In this document: positions 51,977 through 61,202 of the stretch, piece by piece
Position numbering within the stretch: position 1 is the first letter of the stretch
Layout of the letters: the number at the start of each line of letters is the position of its first letter
Assembly: GCA_039818985.1 (NCBI GenBank)
Contig: JBCBSU010000001.1
Span: 2,382,367-2,446,366, forward strand
Origin: Pseudomonadota bacterium
GTDB lineage: Bacteria > Pseudomonadota > Alphaproteobacteria > Sphingomonadales > Sphingomonadaceae
Length of the DNA: 64,000 nt
Direction: 5' to 3'
Translations under genes and position numbers: made by a program
The notes under the pieces: model-generated
Told to the model about the DNA's origin: nothing
Databases searched by the model: none
Seen by the model: only the letters and a program-made list of their open reading frames with translations

Positions 51977-53203
51977 CTATTGCGCCGCGATCAGCGTTGC
52001 CACATCGACCGGCTGGCCATTGCGTCGCAATTCGATGATGATATCGCCACCCTCACCCGCCGGCGCACGACCAATTGGTGTGCCCTGGGCAATATCGTCG
52101 CCGACCGCAGCATCGACCTTGCCCAGTCCGGTGATCAGCGTCGTCCAGCCGCCATCATGTTCGAGGATGATGATCTTGCCGAAGCCGCGATAGTTGCCGG
52201 CATAGGCCACCCGGCTACTGGCCGGTGCGACAATCTGCGCTGCATCGCCAGCGCGGATGGTGATGCCCCGTGCGGTCACCCCGCTGTCGGAAACTTCACC
52301 AAAGCCGGTGATCAGTGCGCCGATAACGGGCACCACATAGGCCGGACGTGTCGAACGGCGCGCGGCCCGGTTGGCACCAGTGACGACGGTCGACAGTTCC
52401 GGGCGATCGGGGCGCAAGCGCGGTCCGTCAAGCGCCGCCAGCTGCTCTCGCAGGCTGCCGCTGACAGTGATCCGGTCGATCAGTTCGTCGAGGTCGCGGG
52501 CATTTTCCGCCAGCGCGATGGCGCGATCTTCCTCGAGCTGGGCCCCGCCGGTCAGCTCGCGCGATTCCAGCCGTGCCCGGGTTTCCAGTCGTGCCAGCGC
52601 CAGGCGCCTGTCCTCCAGCCGTTGCCGCGCGTCGCGCAGCAATGCCGCCGCCTCTTCGGCCTGCTCGCGCAACAACCGGCTGCGGGCAATATCATCGCGC
52701 AGCTCCTGTGACAGCGCATCGACCTGCGGCCGGATCGAAGCCATCAGCGCCCGCACCCTTACCGTCTCTTCCAGCGAGCCCGGCTTGACCAATGCCAGCG
52801 CGGTCGGTCGACGACTGAGCTGTTGCAGCGCCGCGGTCAGCCGGATCACCGGCTCCTGCCGCCGGGCGAGACGCCGTTCCTGCGCCTGTTTCAGCCGGTC
52901 GATAATGGCGATCCGTGCCTCAGCCGCAGCGATACGTGCCTCGGATTCCTGTACCCGCGCGGCCATGACCTGGATATCGGCCTTGGCCCTGTCGGCTTTA
53001 CGTACCGCCTTGTCGGCCCGATCCTGTAATGCTTCGGCACGCTCCAGTGCGGCTTTTGCCTGAGCCTCGGCAGCCTCCATCGCCTGACGCGTTTCGGCAA
53101 CGCTCTGGCCCGGCAGCACTGCATTTTGTGCAATGGCTGACCAGCTTGCAGCCGCAAAGCCGGTGGCGGTCAAGGCAATGGCAAGGAGATAACGCGCCGT
53201 CAT
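51977..53203 (-). CDS. envC: EnvC-type murein hydrolase activator (degenerate M23/LytM domain)
   Basis: The 408-residue protein has a signal peptide, a long coiled coil (residues about 30-230, rich in Ala, Glu and Arg) and a C-terminal LytM domain (GFGKIIILEHDGGWTTLITG). The zinc ligands of active M23 enzymes are missing: the H-x-H position reads DIIIELRRNG and the first ligand region reads TARGITIRAG. This matches EnvC proteins that activate amidases at division without cutting the wall. It starts 4 bp after rlmH's stop on the same strand. Confidence 0.9.
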   Translation of the reverse strand: MTARYLLAIALTATGFAAASWSAIAQNAVLPGQSVAETRQAMEAAEAQAKAALERAEALQDRADKAVRKADRAKADIQVMAARVQESEARIAAAEARIAIIDRLKQAQERRLARRQEPVIRLTAALQQLSRRPTALALVKPGSLEETVRVRALMASIRPQVDALSQELRDDIARSRLLREQAEEAAALLRDARQRLEDRRLALARLETRARLESRELTGGAQLEEDRAIALAENARDLDELIDRITVSGSLREQLAALDGPRLRPDRPELSTVVTGANRAARRSTRPAYVVPVIGALITGFGEVSDSGVTARGITIRAGDAAQIVAPASSRVAYAGNYRGFGKIIILEHDGGWTTLITGLGKVDAAVGDDIAQGTPIGRAPAGEGGDIIIELRRNGQPVDVATLIAAQ

Positions 53204-53207
53204 GCCC

Positions 53208-53651
53208 CTAGCCCTCGCGATGATAGGGATGACCGGCCAATATGCTGGTCGCCCGCCATAGCTGTTCAGCCAGCATGGCCCGCGCCATCATATGCGGCCA
53301 GGTTGCGTTGCCGAAGGAGAGCAGCAGATCCGCGCTGTTGCGATCATCATCGCCAAAGCCATCGGCACCACCGATGAATAGTCGCGTCTCACGTACGCCA
53401 TCATCGCGCCAGCGCCCCAATATCCCGGAAAAGGCGACGGAGGAGAGGTTCTTGCCCTTTTCATCGAGCAATATGCTGCGGCATGGCGTGATTGTAGGAA
53501 GTTTGGCCATGGCCCCACTTCTTATATTGGGGAGGCGGTCGGGCAGTTCGGTCACCTGCCATGGCCATGACAGGCGTTCCATATAGCGGCTCACCAGTTC
53601 CGCTTCGGCACTGCGGCCGATCTTGCCCCGGGCGATGATATGCAGCTTCAT
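53208..53651 (-). CDS. rlmH: 23S rRNA (pseudouridine1915-N3)-methyltransferase RlmH
   Basis: This 147-residue SPOUT enzyme methylates pseudouridine 1915 in helix 69 of 23S rRNA. Motifs are MKLHIIARGKIGRSAEAELV, LDEKGKNLSSVAF, LFIGGADGFGDD (knot) and LSFGNATWPHMMARAMLAEQ with WRATSILAGHPYHR. It lies between rsfS (38-bp gap) and envC (4-bp gap) in a conserved alphaproteobacterial run. Confidence 0.96.
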   Translation of the reverse strand: MKLHIIARGKIGRSAEAELVSRYMERLSWPWQVTELPDRLPNIRSGAMAKLPTITPCRSILLDEKGKNLSSVAFSGILGRWRDDGVRETRLFIGGADGFGDDDRNSADLLLSFGNATWPHMMARAMLAEQLWRATSILAGHPYHREG

Positions 53652-53689
53652 GCGAGAACCATTATACCATCGCGAAGGATGATAACAGC

Positions 53690-54100
53690 TTAGGCGTTAC
53701 CCTCGGCTGTATCGTCAAAGCCCCACATCCGCTCAAGATTATAGAAGCTGCGCACTTCCGGGCGGAACAGATGGACAATGACGTCACCGGCGTCGATCAG
53801 CACCCAGTCGGCATTGGGCAGACCCTCGATCCGGGCAGCACCACCGGATTTCTTGATCCGCTCGACCATTTTCTGCGCCATGGCGGCAACCTGGCGAGTC
53901 GAACGGCCCGAAGCAATGACCATATGGTCGGCAATGCTGCTCTTGCCTTCCAGATCGATGGCCACCACGTCCTGTGCTTGGTCATCGTCAAGTGACTGAC
54001 GGACCAGTGACAGCAGGGCATCAGCCTCCGGCTGGTTGTCGGAAGCCGCTGCAAGGGGTGCTGAAGGCCTTTCGGCCACGGTTTCGCTAATGTGAGTCAA
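53690..54100 (-). CDS. rsfS: Ribosomal silencing factor RsfS
   Basis: The 136-residue protein has a poorly conserved N-terminal 30 residues and the RsfS (DUF143/Iojap) domain: LDDDQAQDVVAIDLEGKSSI, ADHMVIASGRSTRQVAAMAQ, ADWVLIDAGDVIVHLFRPEV and FYNLERMWG. It binds L14 on the 50S subunit and blocks joining during starvation. It is 61 bp downstream of nadD, its usual partner. Confidence 0.96.
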   Translation of the reverse strand: MTHISETVAERPSAPLAAASDNQPEADALLSLVRQSLDDDQAQDVVAIDLEGKSSIADHMVIASGRSTRQVAAMAQKMVERIKKSGGAARIEGLPNADWVLIDAGDVIVHLFRPEVRSFYNLERMWGFDDTAEGNA

Positions 54101-54161
54101 AAGAGTTCCTCATCTCTGGTGGCGCATTGCGGCTGTTCCCACCCAGCCTGCACCACGTTGC

Positions 54162-54824
54162 TCACAGCAGTTCACGGGTCACATCGTCACGGACGATGCG
54201 TCCAGCATAGCTGCTGTGCCAATGGGGGGTGCTCCGGCGAATATTGGTCGCCGAACGCGGATCGGAACGATAGCGCAGTATCACAAGCGCTGGCGTGCTC
54301 CACTTTGTCCAATGCACACTCTGGTCCCGGGGTCGGACAAAACGCCCGAGCCAAGCCATTGCCTTCGAAGCAACAGCCCCTTGTGTATAACCCGGTCTGG
54401 CGATGACCGCAATCGGCATTAATCGTGCAATTTCACGCCATTGGCGCCATTGATCAAAATTTACCAGATTGTCAGCACCCATGATCCAGATGAACTGATG
54501 GCGCGGATAGCGGTTCACCAGCACCCGTAATGTATCAATGGTATAGCGTGTCTGCATTGTCCGTTCGATGGCGGTGGCCTTGATCGGTGCGTTGCGTGAC
54601 AGTTCCTGCGCCGAGGCCAGCCTTGCATAAAGCGGGGCCATGTCGGTTGCGTCAGCCTTCAGCGGATTGCCGGGTGAGACCAGCCACCAGCATTCGTTCA
54701 GCCGCAATGCCTTGATGGCAAACAGGGTGATGCTGCGATGGCCGCCATGCGCCGGGTTGAACGACCCGCCCATAAGGCCGACGGGCTTGCGCCCGCTGCT
54801 GCGAAACGATCTGCTTGTCATCAT
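54162..54824 (-). CDS. nadD: Nicotinate-nucleotide adenylyltransferase
   Basis: This 220-residue enzyme makes deamido-NAD. The nucleotide-binding motif is GLMGGSFNPAHGGHRSITLF, the second is WIMGADNLVNFDQW and the SSTxIR-type element is SATNIRR. Its start overlaps the stop of proA by 4 bp, so translation is coupled. Confidence 0.95.
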   Translation of the reverse strand: MMTSRSFRSSGRKPVGLMGGSFNPAHGGHRSITLFAIKALRLNECWWLVSPGNPLKADATDMAPLYARLASAQELSRNAPIKATAIERTMQTRYTIDTLRVLVNRYPRHQFIWIMGADNLVNFDQWRQWREIARLMPIAVIARPGYTQGAVASKAMAWLGRFVRPRDQSVHWTKWSTPALVILRYRSDPRSATNIRRSTPHWHSSYAGRIVRDDVTRELL

Positions 54825-56101
54825 GGGCGGATCTGGCCCTCACCCTCGACCAGCCATTTATAGGTCGTCAGTGCCTCCAGCCCCACCGGGCCGCGCGCAT
54901 GCAGTCGACCGGTGGCGATGCCGATTTCGGCACCAAGCCCGAATTCGCCGCCATCGGCAAATTGGGTCGAGGCGTTAACCATGACAATGGCGCTGTCGAC
55001 CCCTGACTGGAACTGTCCGGCTACGGAGACATCGTCCGTTATGATCGCTTCGCTATGACCCGACCCATGCCGCGCAATATGCGCCATGGCTTCCTCGACA
55101 CCGGCGACAAAGCGCACCGCGATGACCGGGGCGAGAAATTCCTGCCCCCAATCGTCATCCATGGCTGGCACCACCCGGCTGTCCAGCTCCATCGCCATAT
55201 CATCGCCGCGCACCTCGCATCCGGCGTCGATCAATGCCACGATCACGCGTGCCGGTTCGGCAAAATCCTGATCGATCAGCAGTGTCTCAGTGGCACCGCA
55301 AATCCCGGTGCGCCGCATCTTGGCATTGACGACAATGGCTTCAGCCATAGCTGGATCGGCAGCGGCATGAACATAGCTGTGACAAATGCCATCGAGATGC
55401 GCCAGCACCGGCACCCTTGCCTCCTGCTGCACCCGCTCAACCAGCGAACGCCCGCCGCGTGGAATGATCAGGTCAATGCCCTCACTGGCGCGCAGCATTG
55501 CGCCCACCAGCGCCCGGTCCTGATCCGCCACCCGCTGCACCGCCGCTTCAGCCAGTCCACCGGACACCAGCCCGTCGACCATTGCCCGGTGCAACGCGGC
55601 ATTGCTGTGCTGTGCCTCGCTGCCGCCGCGCAGAATCACCGCATTGCCGGCCCGCACGCACAGAGCCGCCGCATCGACCGTGACATTGGGCCGACTCTCA
55701 TAGATCATTCCGATCACCCCGAGCGGCACGGTGACGCGGCGGATAACCAGTCCATTGGGTCGGGTGCGCCGGTCGAGTTCGCGGTCGAGTGGATCGGGCA
55801 GATCGGCAATGCCGCGCACCGCCATGACAATGGCATCGAGCCGGGCATCGTCGAGCGCAAGGCGGTCACACATGGCGGCGCTCAACCCTTTGGCCCGCGC
55901 CGCTGCCACATCATCGGCATTGGCCTGCAATATGCCATTGCGCGCTGCAGCCAGCGTATCAGCCGCCGCCAGCAAGGCCGCCTGACGCTGTGCAGAGTCA
56001 CTGGTGGCAAGCTGTCGACGCGCATGCTGTGCCGCATGGGTCAACCTTGCGATCGCGGTAACGGCATCCTGCGCCGGGAAAGGGGCATTATGGCTGTTCA
56101 T
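54821..56101 (-). CDS. proA: Glutamate-5-semialdehyde dehydrogenase (gamma-glutamyl phosphate reductase)
   Basis: The 426-residue aldehyde-dehydrogenase-fold enzyme performs the second step of proline synthesis. Seen are VPLGVIGMIYESRPNVTVDA, CVRAGNAVILRGGSEAQHSN, DLIIPRGGRSLVERVQQEA, the catalytic Cys region KMRRTGICGATETLL, and GLGAEIGIATGRLHARGPVG. The ATG at 56101 was chosen; a longer reading runs into the GC-poor promoter region. It heads the proA-nadD-rsfS-rlmH-envC run. proB is not in the window. Confidence 0.96.
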   Translation of the reverse strand: MNSHNAPFPAQDAVTAIARLTHAAQHARRQLATSDSAQRQAALLAAADTLAAARNGILQANADDVAAARAKGLSAAMCDRLALDDARLDAIVMAVRGIADLPDPLDRELDRRTRPNGLVIRRVTVPLGVIGMIYESRPNVTVDAAALCVRAGNAVILRGGSEAQHSNAALHRAMVDGLVSGGLAEAAVQRVADQDRALVGAMLRASEGIDLIIPRGGRSLVERVQQEARVPVLAHLDGICHSYVHAAADPAMAEAIVVNAKMRRTGICGATETLLIDQDFAEPARVIVALIDAGCEVRGDDMAMELDSRVVPAMDDDWGQEFLAPVIAVRFVAGVEEAMAHIARHGSGHSEAIITDDVSVAGQFQSGVDSAIVMVNASTQFADGGEFGLGAEIGIATGRLHARGPVGLEALTTYKWLVEGEGQIRP

Positions 56102-56313
56102 AATTCTGCGGATAGGATGGCCGATGGCTGATCGCAAGCACCGGCTGCCACAATAACCCGCGAGTCGCCGCGTCAATCTGACCATGTAGTGAATATTGTA
56201 AATCCGTTTATCGCACAGTGGCTTCGACTCGTCACGAGTCCGCCGAGTCGGATTCGCTTCAGCTTCAAGGCTTTGCTAGGCCCTCCGCAAGCTAGGGTAA
56301 GGAATACAGGGTC
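56102..56313. promoter_or_regulatory. Divergent promoter region with dense GANTC cluster
   Basis: This 212-bp gap separates proA from the M23/bactofilin genes. Five GANTC sites occur: 56162-56166, 56226-56230, 56236-56240, 56245-56249 and 56251-56255. The last four fall within 30 bp. The segment 56226-56240 (GACTCGTCACGAGTC) is a perfect palindrome around a central C. GANTC is the CcrM methylation site in alphaproteobacteria, so cell-cycle control of the downstream genes is plausible (inference). Confidence 0.6.
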
Positions 56314-57501
56314 GTGAAAATATTACGTGCGGGCAGTGCGCTTTATGCGCGCTTGCTGCAATGGTTCCCAGATCGCGAATTTTTCATGCGCGCAGACGGT
56401 CAGGTGAAATTCCTGAAAGTCTCGTCACGCCTGCAAATCACTGTATTTCTGGCATTTGTTGCGGCCATATTGATCTGGCTGCTGATCACGATCGCCATGG
56501 CAATCAGCCAGTATAGCGTTTCTCTCGACCGCATGGCGCTCAACGCCAAGGAAGCCGAGGTCGCCGACTCGGAAAGCCGCGTCAAAGCCTATCGCGACTC
56601 GGTCGAGAAAGTCGCCAGCGACCTTGAACGCCGCCAGGATCAGCTCGATTCCCTGGCCCAACGCTATTTTCCCGAAACATCGGCTAATGATGGCGACGGA
56701 AACGCCCCCAGCAAAAGCGAGGCGGAAAAAACCGTAGTGAAAATCAGCGCCCTCATTCCCGAGGCCAGCGCTCTTGCCCGTGTCGAGGCGCGTCAGCTTG
56801 CCTTTGTCGACCGCCTGTCCAGCGAGGCTGATCGCCGCGCCGCCGCCGCTGAGTCAGCGATCCGGCAGCTCGGCCTCAACCCCACGGCCATCGCCCGCGA
56901 CAACGGCACCGCACAGGGTGGTCCATTCCTGCCGTTCCTTGCCAGCAAGAAGGACGCGGACAATATGGATCCGCGGTTCATAAGACTGGGCCGCAAGCTG
57001 GCACGCATGGATGCGCTTGAGCGTGGCCTGGCCCGCATACCTTCGTCAGAACCGGCGGACATGAATTTCATCAGCAGCGGCTTTGGCTATCGCCGCGACC
57101 CGTTCAGCGGCCGCGCGGCCATGCATAACGGCCTTGATTTCAAGGGTGCCTATGGCCAGCCAATCATGGCAGCGGCGCGTGGTCGGGTCATTTTCTCTGG
57201 CTGGAAAGGCGGTTATGGCCGCACTGTCGAGATCGATCATGGTAACGGTCTGGTAACCCGTTACGCGCATCTTTCACGGCTTGATACGACAGTCGGCAGC
57301 GAAGTTCTTGAGGGGGCAAAAATAGGCGCAATGGGCAATAGCGGTCGTTCGACCGGCACCCATTTGCATTTCGAGGTCCGCATGAATGGCCGGGCCATTA
57401 ACCCCAAACCCTTTTTGGAAGCGCATAACGATGTTCTCAAAATCCAAGCCAACGCCCAGCAACGCACGCGAACGGACGACACGGACAACGGAGACGTCTA
57501 G
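56314..57501 (+). CDS. Membrane-anchored M23 (LytM) peptidoglycan endopeptidase
   Basis: The product is 395 residues from a GTG start with AAGGA and AGGG upstream. A cytoplasmic lead is followed by one helix (QITVFLAFVAAILIWLLITI, residues 41-60), a periplasmic coiled coil (about 75-115) and a C-terminal LytM domain with intact zinc ligands: His271 and Asp275 in MHNGLDFKG, and His350-x-His352 in THLHFEVRMNG. It should cut peptide cross-links. Unlike EnvC in this window it looks catalytically competent. Its 3' end overlaps the bactofilin gene. Confidence 0.92.
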   Translation: MKILRAGSALYARLLQWFPDREFFMRADGQVKFLKVSSRLQITVFLAFVAAILIWLLITIAMAISQYSVSLDRMALNAKEAEVADSESRVKAYRDSVEKVASDLERRQDQLDSLAQRYFPETSANDGDGNAPSKSEAEKTVVKISALIPEASALARVEARQLAFVDRLSSEADRRAAAAESAIRQLGLNPTAIARDNGTAQGGPFLPFLASKKDADNMDPRFIRLGRKLARMDALERGLARIPSSEPADMNFISSGFGYRRDPFSGRAAMHNGLDFKGAYGQPIMAAARGRVIFSGWKGGYGRTVEIDHGNGLVTRYAHLSRLDTTVGSEVLEGAKIGAMGNSGRSTGTHLHFEVRMNGRAINPKPFLEAHNDVLKIQANAQQRTRTDDTDNGDV

Positions 57502-57901
57502 CATGAGTCGCGGATCGACCTTTTCCGTTATCGGCTCCGATGTCGTGATTACCGGTAATGTCGCCGCCAAGGTCGACCTGCATGTCGACGGTCGCGTCAA
57601 TGGCGATCTGAAATGCGCTTCACTGGTACAGGGCGAGAGCAGCGAAATTCACGGTGCCATTATTGCCGAGACCGCACGGCTTGCCGGCTTGGTCGAGGGA
57701 TCGATCGATGCCCGCGATCTGGTGATCGAGAGCAGCGCCCGCATCACCGGTGATATCGCCTATGAGAATATCACCATTGAGCAGGGTGGCCATGTCGAGG
57801 GCCAGTTCAGCCACAAGAACAAGGCAGCGACGACGCCTCAAATCACCGCGCGTGACGACAGCAAGACAACGCTCGACCTGACCCCCGACAAGGCAGCCTG
57901 A
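57431..57901 (+). CDS. Bactofilin
   Basis: The 156-residue protein has a short basic, Thr/Ser-rich tail (MFSKSKPTPSNARERTTRTT) and the bactofilin beta-helix of about 110 residues: STFSVIGSDVVITGNV, LHVDGRVNGDLKCASLVQGE, GAIIAETARLAGLVEGSIDA. Bactofilins polymerise into membrane-associated scaffolds that place cell-wall enzymes. The MFSK start at 57431 (GGAAG upstream) overlaps the M23 gene by 71 bp. An ATG at 57503 with GGAG upstream would give a tail-less form. The M23-bactofilin pairing is common and functional. Confidence 0.92.
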   Translation: MFSKSKPTPSNARERTTRTTETSSMSRGSTFSVIGSDVVITGNVAAKVDLHVDGRVNGDLKCASLVQGESSEIHGAIIAETARLAGLVEGSIDARDLVIESSARITGDIAYENITIEQGGHVEGQFSHKNKAATTPQITARDDSKTTLDLTPDKAA

Positions 57902-58101
57902 CCCGCCAACAGGCCCGTGTCTCCTGCTTGCTGTCCAGACAGCAACCCGCAGACTTTCAGCTCTGTGCCAATCGGGTATATTTCATCATTCATGATTTGC
58001 GGCAAAGCCCCTTTCCGAGGCGGTTTGGATTTGCATCCATGCGGCAAAAATCATAGACCCATGTGACAATATACCATTGTCCATTTTCCCGAGGTTCTCC
58101 C

Positions 58102-60270
58102 ATGAAAAATCCCAAGCTCCTGATCTCTTCGCTTGCACTGGCGGGTGTCATTGCAACCCCACTGGCAGCCAAGGAAGGGATGTTCACCCCCGACCAGCTT
58201 GCAGAGATAGCTGAGGACCTGCGCGAGACCGGGCTCGAAATCGATGCCGAAGCACTGACCGATCTGACCGCCTTCCCGATGGGCGCGGTCGTGTCTCTGG
58301 GCGGTTGCTCGGCCAGCTTTGTGTCGCCAGAAGGTCTGGTCGTCACCAACCATCACTGCGCGCGTGGATCGGTGCAGTTCAACTCGACGGCAGAGAAAAA
58401 CTATCTGGAAGACGGGTTTCTGGCCAGGACCAAGGCAGGCGAACTCCCCGCTGCGCCGGGGTCACGGATCTATGTCACCACCAAAGTAACCGATGTCACC
58501 GATCAGATGCGTGCCGGTACAGAGGAACTGGGCAGCAGCGAGCGATATGATCTGGTCGAGCAGCGCAGCAAGGATATTGTCGCGGCATGCGAGCAGGACA
58601 AAGGCTATCGCTGCCAGGTCGCGGGATTTTACGGCGGTTCGCAGTATAAGCTGATCAAGCGGCTGGAAATCCGCGATGTCCGTCTGGTCTATGCTCCGGC
58701 GGACTCGATCGGCAAATATGGCGGCGATATCGATAACTGGCAGTGGCCGCGCCATACCGGCGATTTCGCATTCTACCGCGCCTATGTCGCCCCCGATGGC
58801 TCCTCTGCCGAATATTCCGAGGACAATGTCCCCTATCAGCCGGAACATCATCTGAAGGTCAGCGCGGCAGGCCTGAAGGAAGGCGATTTCGTCATGGCGG
58901 CAGGCTATCCCGGATCGACCCAGCGCTATGCCCGCCTGGCCGAGGTGGAGAACACATTTGACTGGCAATATCCGGTCTTCGTCACGCTGATCAATGACTG
59001 GATCGACACCATCGAAACCGCTGCCCCTGAAGGATCGGATGCGCGGGTAAAATATGAGTCACGACTCGCCGGTCTCAACAATTTCGAAAAGAATCTGCGC
59101 GGACAGATTGACGGCGCGCGCCGGGTCGGGCTGGTCGACCGCCGCCGCGCCCGTGAAGCCGCGCTGTCCGAATGGGTTGCCGCCGATGCATCGCGGGCGG
59201 CGTATGGCACCGCCATCGCCGAACTTGATGCGCTGACCGAGGAAAGCGCTACGGCAACACGCGCCAATTTCTGGTACAATTACGCCACCAATACGCAGCT
59301 GCTTTCGGCAGCGCAGCGGCTCTATCGCCTTGCGAAAGAGCGTCAGAAGCCGGATGCGGAACGCGATCCCGGCTACCAGGAACGCGATATGGCGTTTTTC
59401 CGTCAGGGCCTGCAGGCGCTGGACCGCCGCTTCGACCCGCAGGTAGAGAAGGCCGAGTGGATGATGTTCCTCGACCTCTATCTCGCCCAGCCGCAAGAAT
59501 CGCGGGTCGCGTTGCTGGATGATCTGCTCGGGCTGACCGGCGAGATCGATCGCGATGCCCTCGCCAGCAGGATCGATGGCTATTATGCCGATACCGGATT
59601 GGCCTCGGCCGAACAGCGGCTGGCGCTGATGGAAGCGACGCCAGCCCAAATCGAAGCCAGTGACGACCCTTTCCTGAAAATGGCGGTGGCGCTGCACGAT
59701 CACGAAGAGAGCATCAGAAATGCGCGCGAGAAGCGTACCGGGCAGGCTCTGGCGCTTCGCCCGGCCTATATGGACGCGATGATCGCATGGCAGCGTTCCA
59801 AGGGCGAAGTCACCTATCCCGATGCCAACAGCACGCTGCGCGTCACCTATGGTACCGTGCTCGGTGGCTCGCCGCGCGATGGCATGGTGTACGCGCCCTT
59901 CACCACTTTGGAGGGTATTACCGAGAAGGATACCAGTGAAGATCCGTTCAACGCCCCCAAAGCGCAACTGGCAAAGATCGAGGCCAGGGACTATGGCCGC
60001 TACAGGCTGGAAAGCCTGGGCTCGGTACCGGTCAACTTCCTTTCCGATCTCGATTCAACCGGCGGCAATAGCGGCTCGGCAACGCTCAATGCCCGGGCGG
60101 AACTGGTCGGCCTGCTGTTCGATGGCACCTTTGAAAGCGTCAATTCCGACTGGGATTTCGACCCACGCACCACGCGCACTATCCATGTCGACACCCGCTA
60201 TATGCTGTGGGTCATGGAGAAGGTCGACGGCGCCGAAGCCCTGATCGCCGAGATGGATATTGTCGGCTGA
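58102..60270 (+). CDS. S46-family dipeptidyl peptidase
   Basis: This 722-residue exported peptidase has a signal peptide (LLISSLALAGVIATPLAAK) and a chymotrypsin-like double-barrel with a helical insert. The catalytic His is in LVVTNHHCARGS (residues 84-85), GDIDNWQWPRHTGDFAFYR is the S46 hallmark, and the catalytic Ser657 lies in STGGNSGSATLN, followed by LVGLLFDGTFES. DPP7/DPP11-type enzymes release dipeptides from peptides in the periplasm. GAGG precedes the ATG at 58102. It stands alone, 200 bp after the bactofilin gene. Confidence 0.94.
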   Translation: MKNPKLLISSLALAGVIATPLAAKEGMFTPDQLAEIAEDLRETGLEIDAEALTDLTAFPMGAVVSLGGCSASFVSPEGLVVTNHHCARGSVQFNSTAEKNYLEDGFLARTKAGELPAAPGSRIYVTTKVTDVTDQMRAGTEELGSSERYDLVEQRSKDIVAACEQDKGYRCQVAGFYGGSQYKLIKRLEIRDVRLVYAPADSIGKYGGDIDNWQWPRHTGDFAFYRAYVAPDGSSAEYSEDNVPYQPEHHLKVSAAGLKEGDFVMAAGYPGSTQRYARLAEVENTFDWQYPVFVTLINDWIDTIETAAPEGSDARVKYESRLAGLNNFEKNLRGQIDGARRVGLVDRRRAREAALSEWVAADASRAAYGTAIAELDALTEESATATRANFWYNYATNTQLLSAAQRLYRLAKERQKPDAERDPGYQERDMAFFRQGLQALDRRFDPQVEKAEWMMFLDLYLAQPQESRVALLDDLLGLTGEIDRDALASRIDGYYADTGLASAEQRLALMEATPAQIEASDDPFLKMAVALHDHEESIRNAREKRTGQALALRPAYMDAMIAWQRSKGEVTYPDANSTLRVTYGTVLGGSPRDGMVYAPFTTLEGITEKDTSEDPFNAPKAQLAKIEARDYGRYRLESLGSVPVNFLSDLDSTGGNSGSATLNARAELVGLLFDGTFESVNSDWDFDPRTTRTIHVDTRYMLWVMEKVDGAEALIAEMDIVG

Positions 60271-60277
60271 TTCATCT

Positions 60278-60306
60278 CCCCGCGCCTGCTCATCGCAAGC
60301 GCGGGG
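60278..60306 (+). terminator. GC-rich stem-loop after the S46 peptidase gene
   Basis: CCCCGCGC (60278-60285) pairs with GCGCGGGG (60299-60306) around a 13-base loop, 7 bp after the stop. No T-run follows, so it may stabilise or end the transcript only partly. Confidence 0.5.
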
Positions 60307-60399
60307 CAGTCACATACACAATACGACCATCTGCTCTGTCAGGGCGGTCATCATGCACAGGCCGCTATGGTGTTATGGACAACCGCATCCAGAATCTCT

Positions 60400-60418
60400 A
60401 ATGTAATACTATATCATT
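60400..60418. promoter_or_regulatory. AT-rich dyad upstream of the ABC operon, candidate operator
   Basis: The 19-bp sequence AATGTAATACTATATCATT has dyad symmetry of the form AATG-N2-ATA-N-TAT-N2-CATT and ends 22 bp before the ABC ATPase start. Such dyads over the -10 region are common for GntR/YtrA- or PadR-type repressors of ABC exporters. No regulator gene is in view; the site is a suggestion. Confidence 0.4.
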
Positions 60419-60440
60419 GGATGCTTCGGAGGGTTGGCAA

Positions 60441-61202
60441 ATGCTGGAGGCAAAGGGCCTGACCAAGACATTCGGGTCGGTCAGGGCGCTCGATAATCTC
60501 AACCTCAAGGTCGAAGCGGGGGAGATTGTCTGCCTGCTCGGCGCAAATGGCGCTGGCAAAACGACGACAATCAATCTGTTTCTCGGATTTCTCGAGCCGA
60601 CATCGGGCACAGCCCTGGTCAATGGCGTCGATGTTGTGTCTGCACCGAGAGAGACCAAGCAACATCTGGCCTATATCCCCGAACAGGTTGCGCTCTATCC
60701 GCAATTGTCGGGTATCGAGAATCTCGATTATTTCATGCGACTCGCCGGGCTGAAACAGTCGAAAACCGAATTGCTGGCGGTACTTGAACAATCCGGACTG
60801 GATGCAAAGGCAGCGTCACGCCGGGCCTCCTCCTATTCCAAAGGCATGCGCCAGAAAGTCGGCATAGCGATTGCGCTGGCCAAAGATGCCCGAGCACTGC
60901 TGCTCGACGAACCGCTTTCCGGACTAGACCCTTCGGCAGCTAACGGATTGTGCCTGTTGCTGAAACAGCTGCGCGATGACGGACGCGCGATCCTGATGGC
61001 GACCCATGACGTTTTTCGCGCCAAGGAAATCGGTACCAGAATCGGCATTATGAAAGCCGGGCATCTGGTTGATATGCTCGACACGGCATCGCTGGGTGCC
61101 GATGAGATCGAGCGCATCTATCTGGCGCATATGCAGGCACCCTCCGGGGATGACCAACCAAAAATACCCGGGAATTCCCATGCTGACGCGGTGAACGCAT
61201 GA
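60441..61202 (+). CDS. ABC transporter ATP-binding protein
   Basis: The 253-residue ATPase has Walker A GANGAGKTTTIN, a Q-loop region near AYIPEQVALYPQLSG, the signature SYSKGMRQKVGIA (a variant of LSGGQ), Walker B ARALLLDEPLSGLDPSA and H-loop LMATHDVFRAKEIG. It belongs to the ABC-2 exporter class. GGAGGG precedes the ATG at 60441. It overlaps the following permease by 4 bp and powers the two DUF3526 permeases. Confidence 0.95.
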   Translation: MLEAKGLTKTFGSVRALDNLNLKVEAGEIVCLLGANGAGKTTTINLFLGFLEPTSGTALVNGVDVVSAPRETKQHLAYIPEQVALYPQLSGIENLDYFMRLAGLKQSKTELLAVLEQSGLDAKAASRRASSYSKGMRQKVGIAIALAKDARALLLDEPLSGLDPSAANGLCLLLKQLRDDGRAILMATHDVFRAKEIGTRIGIMKAGHLVDMLDTASLGADEIERIYLAHMQAPSGDDQPKIPGNSHADAVNA

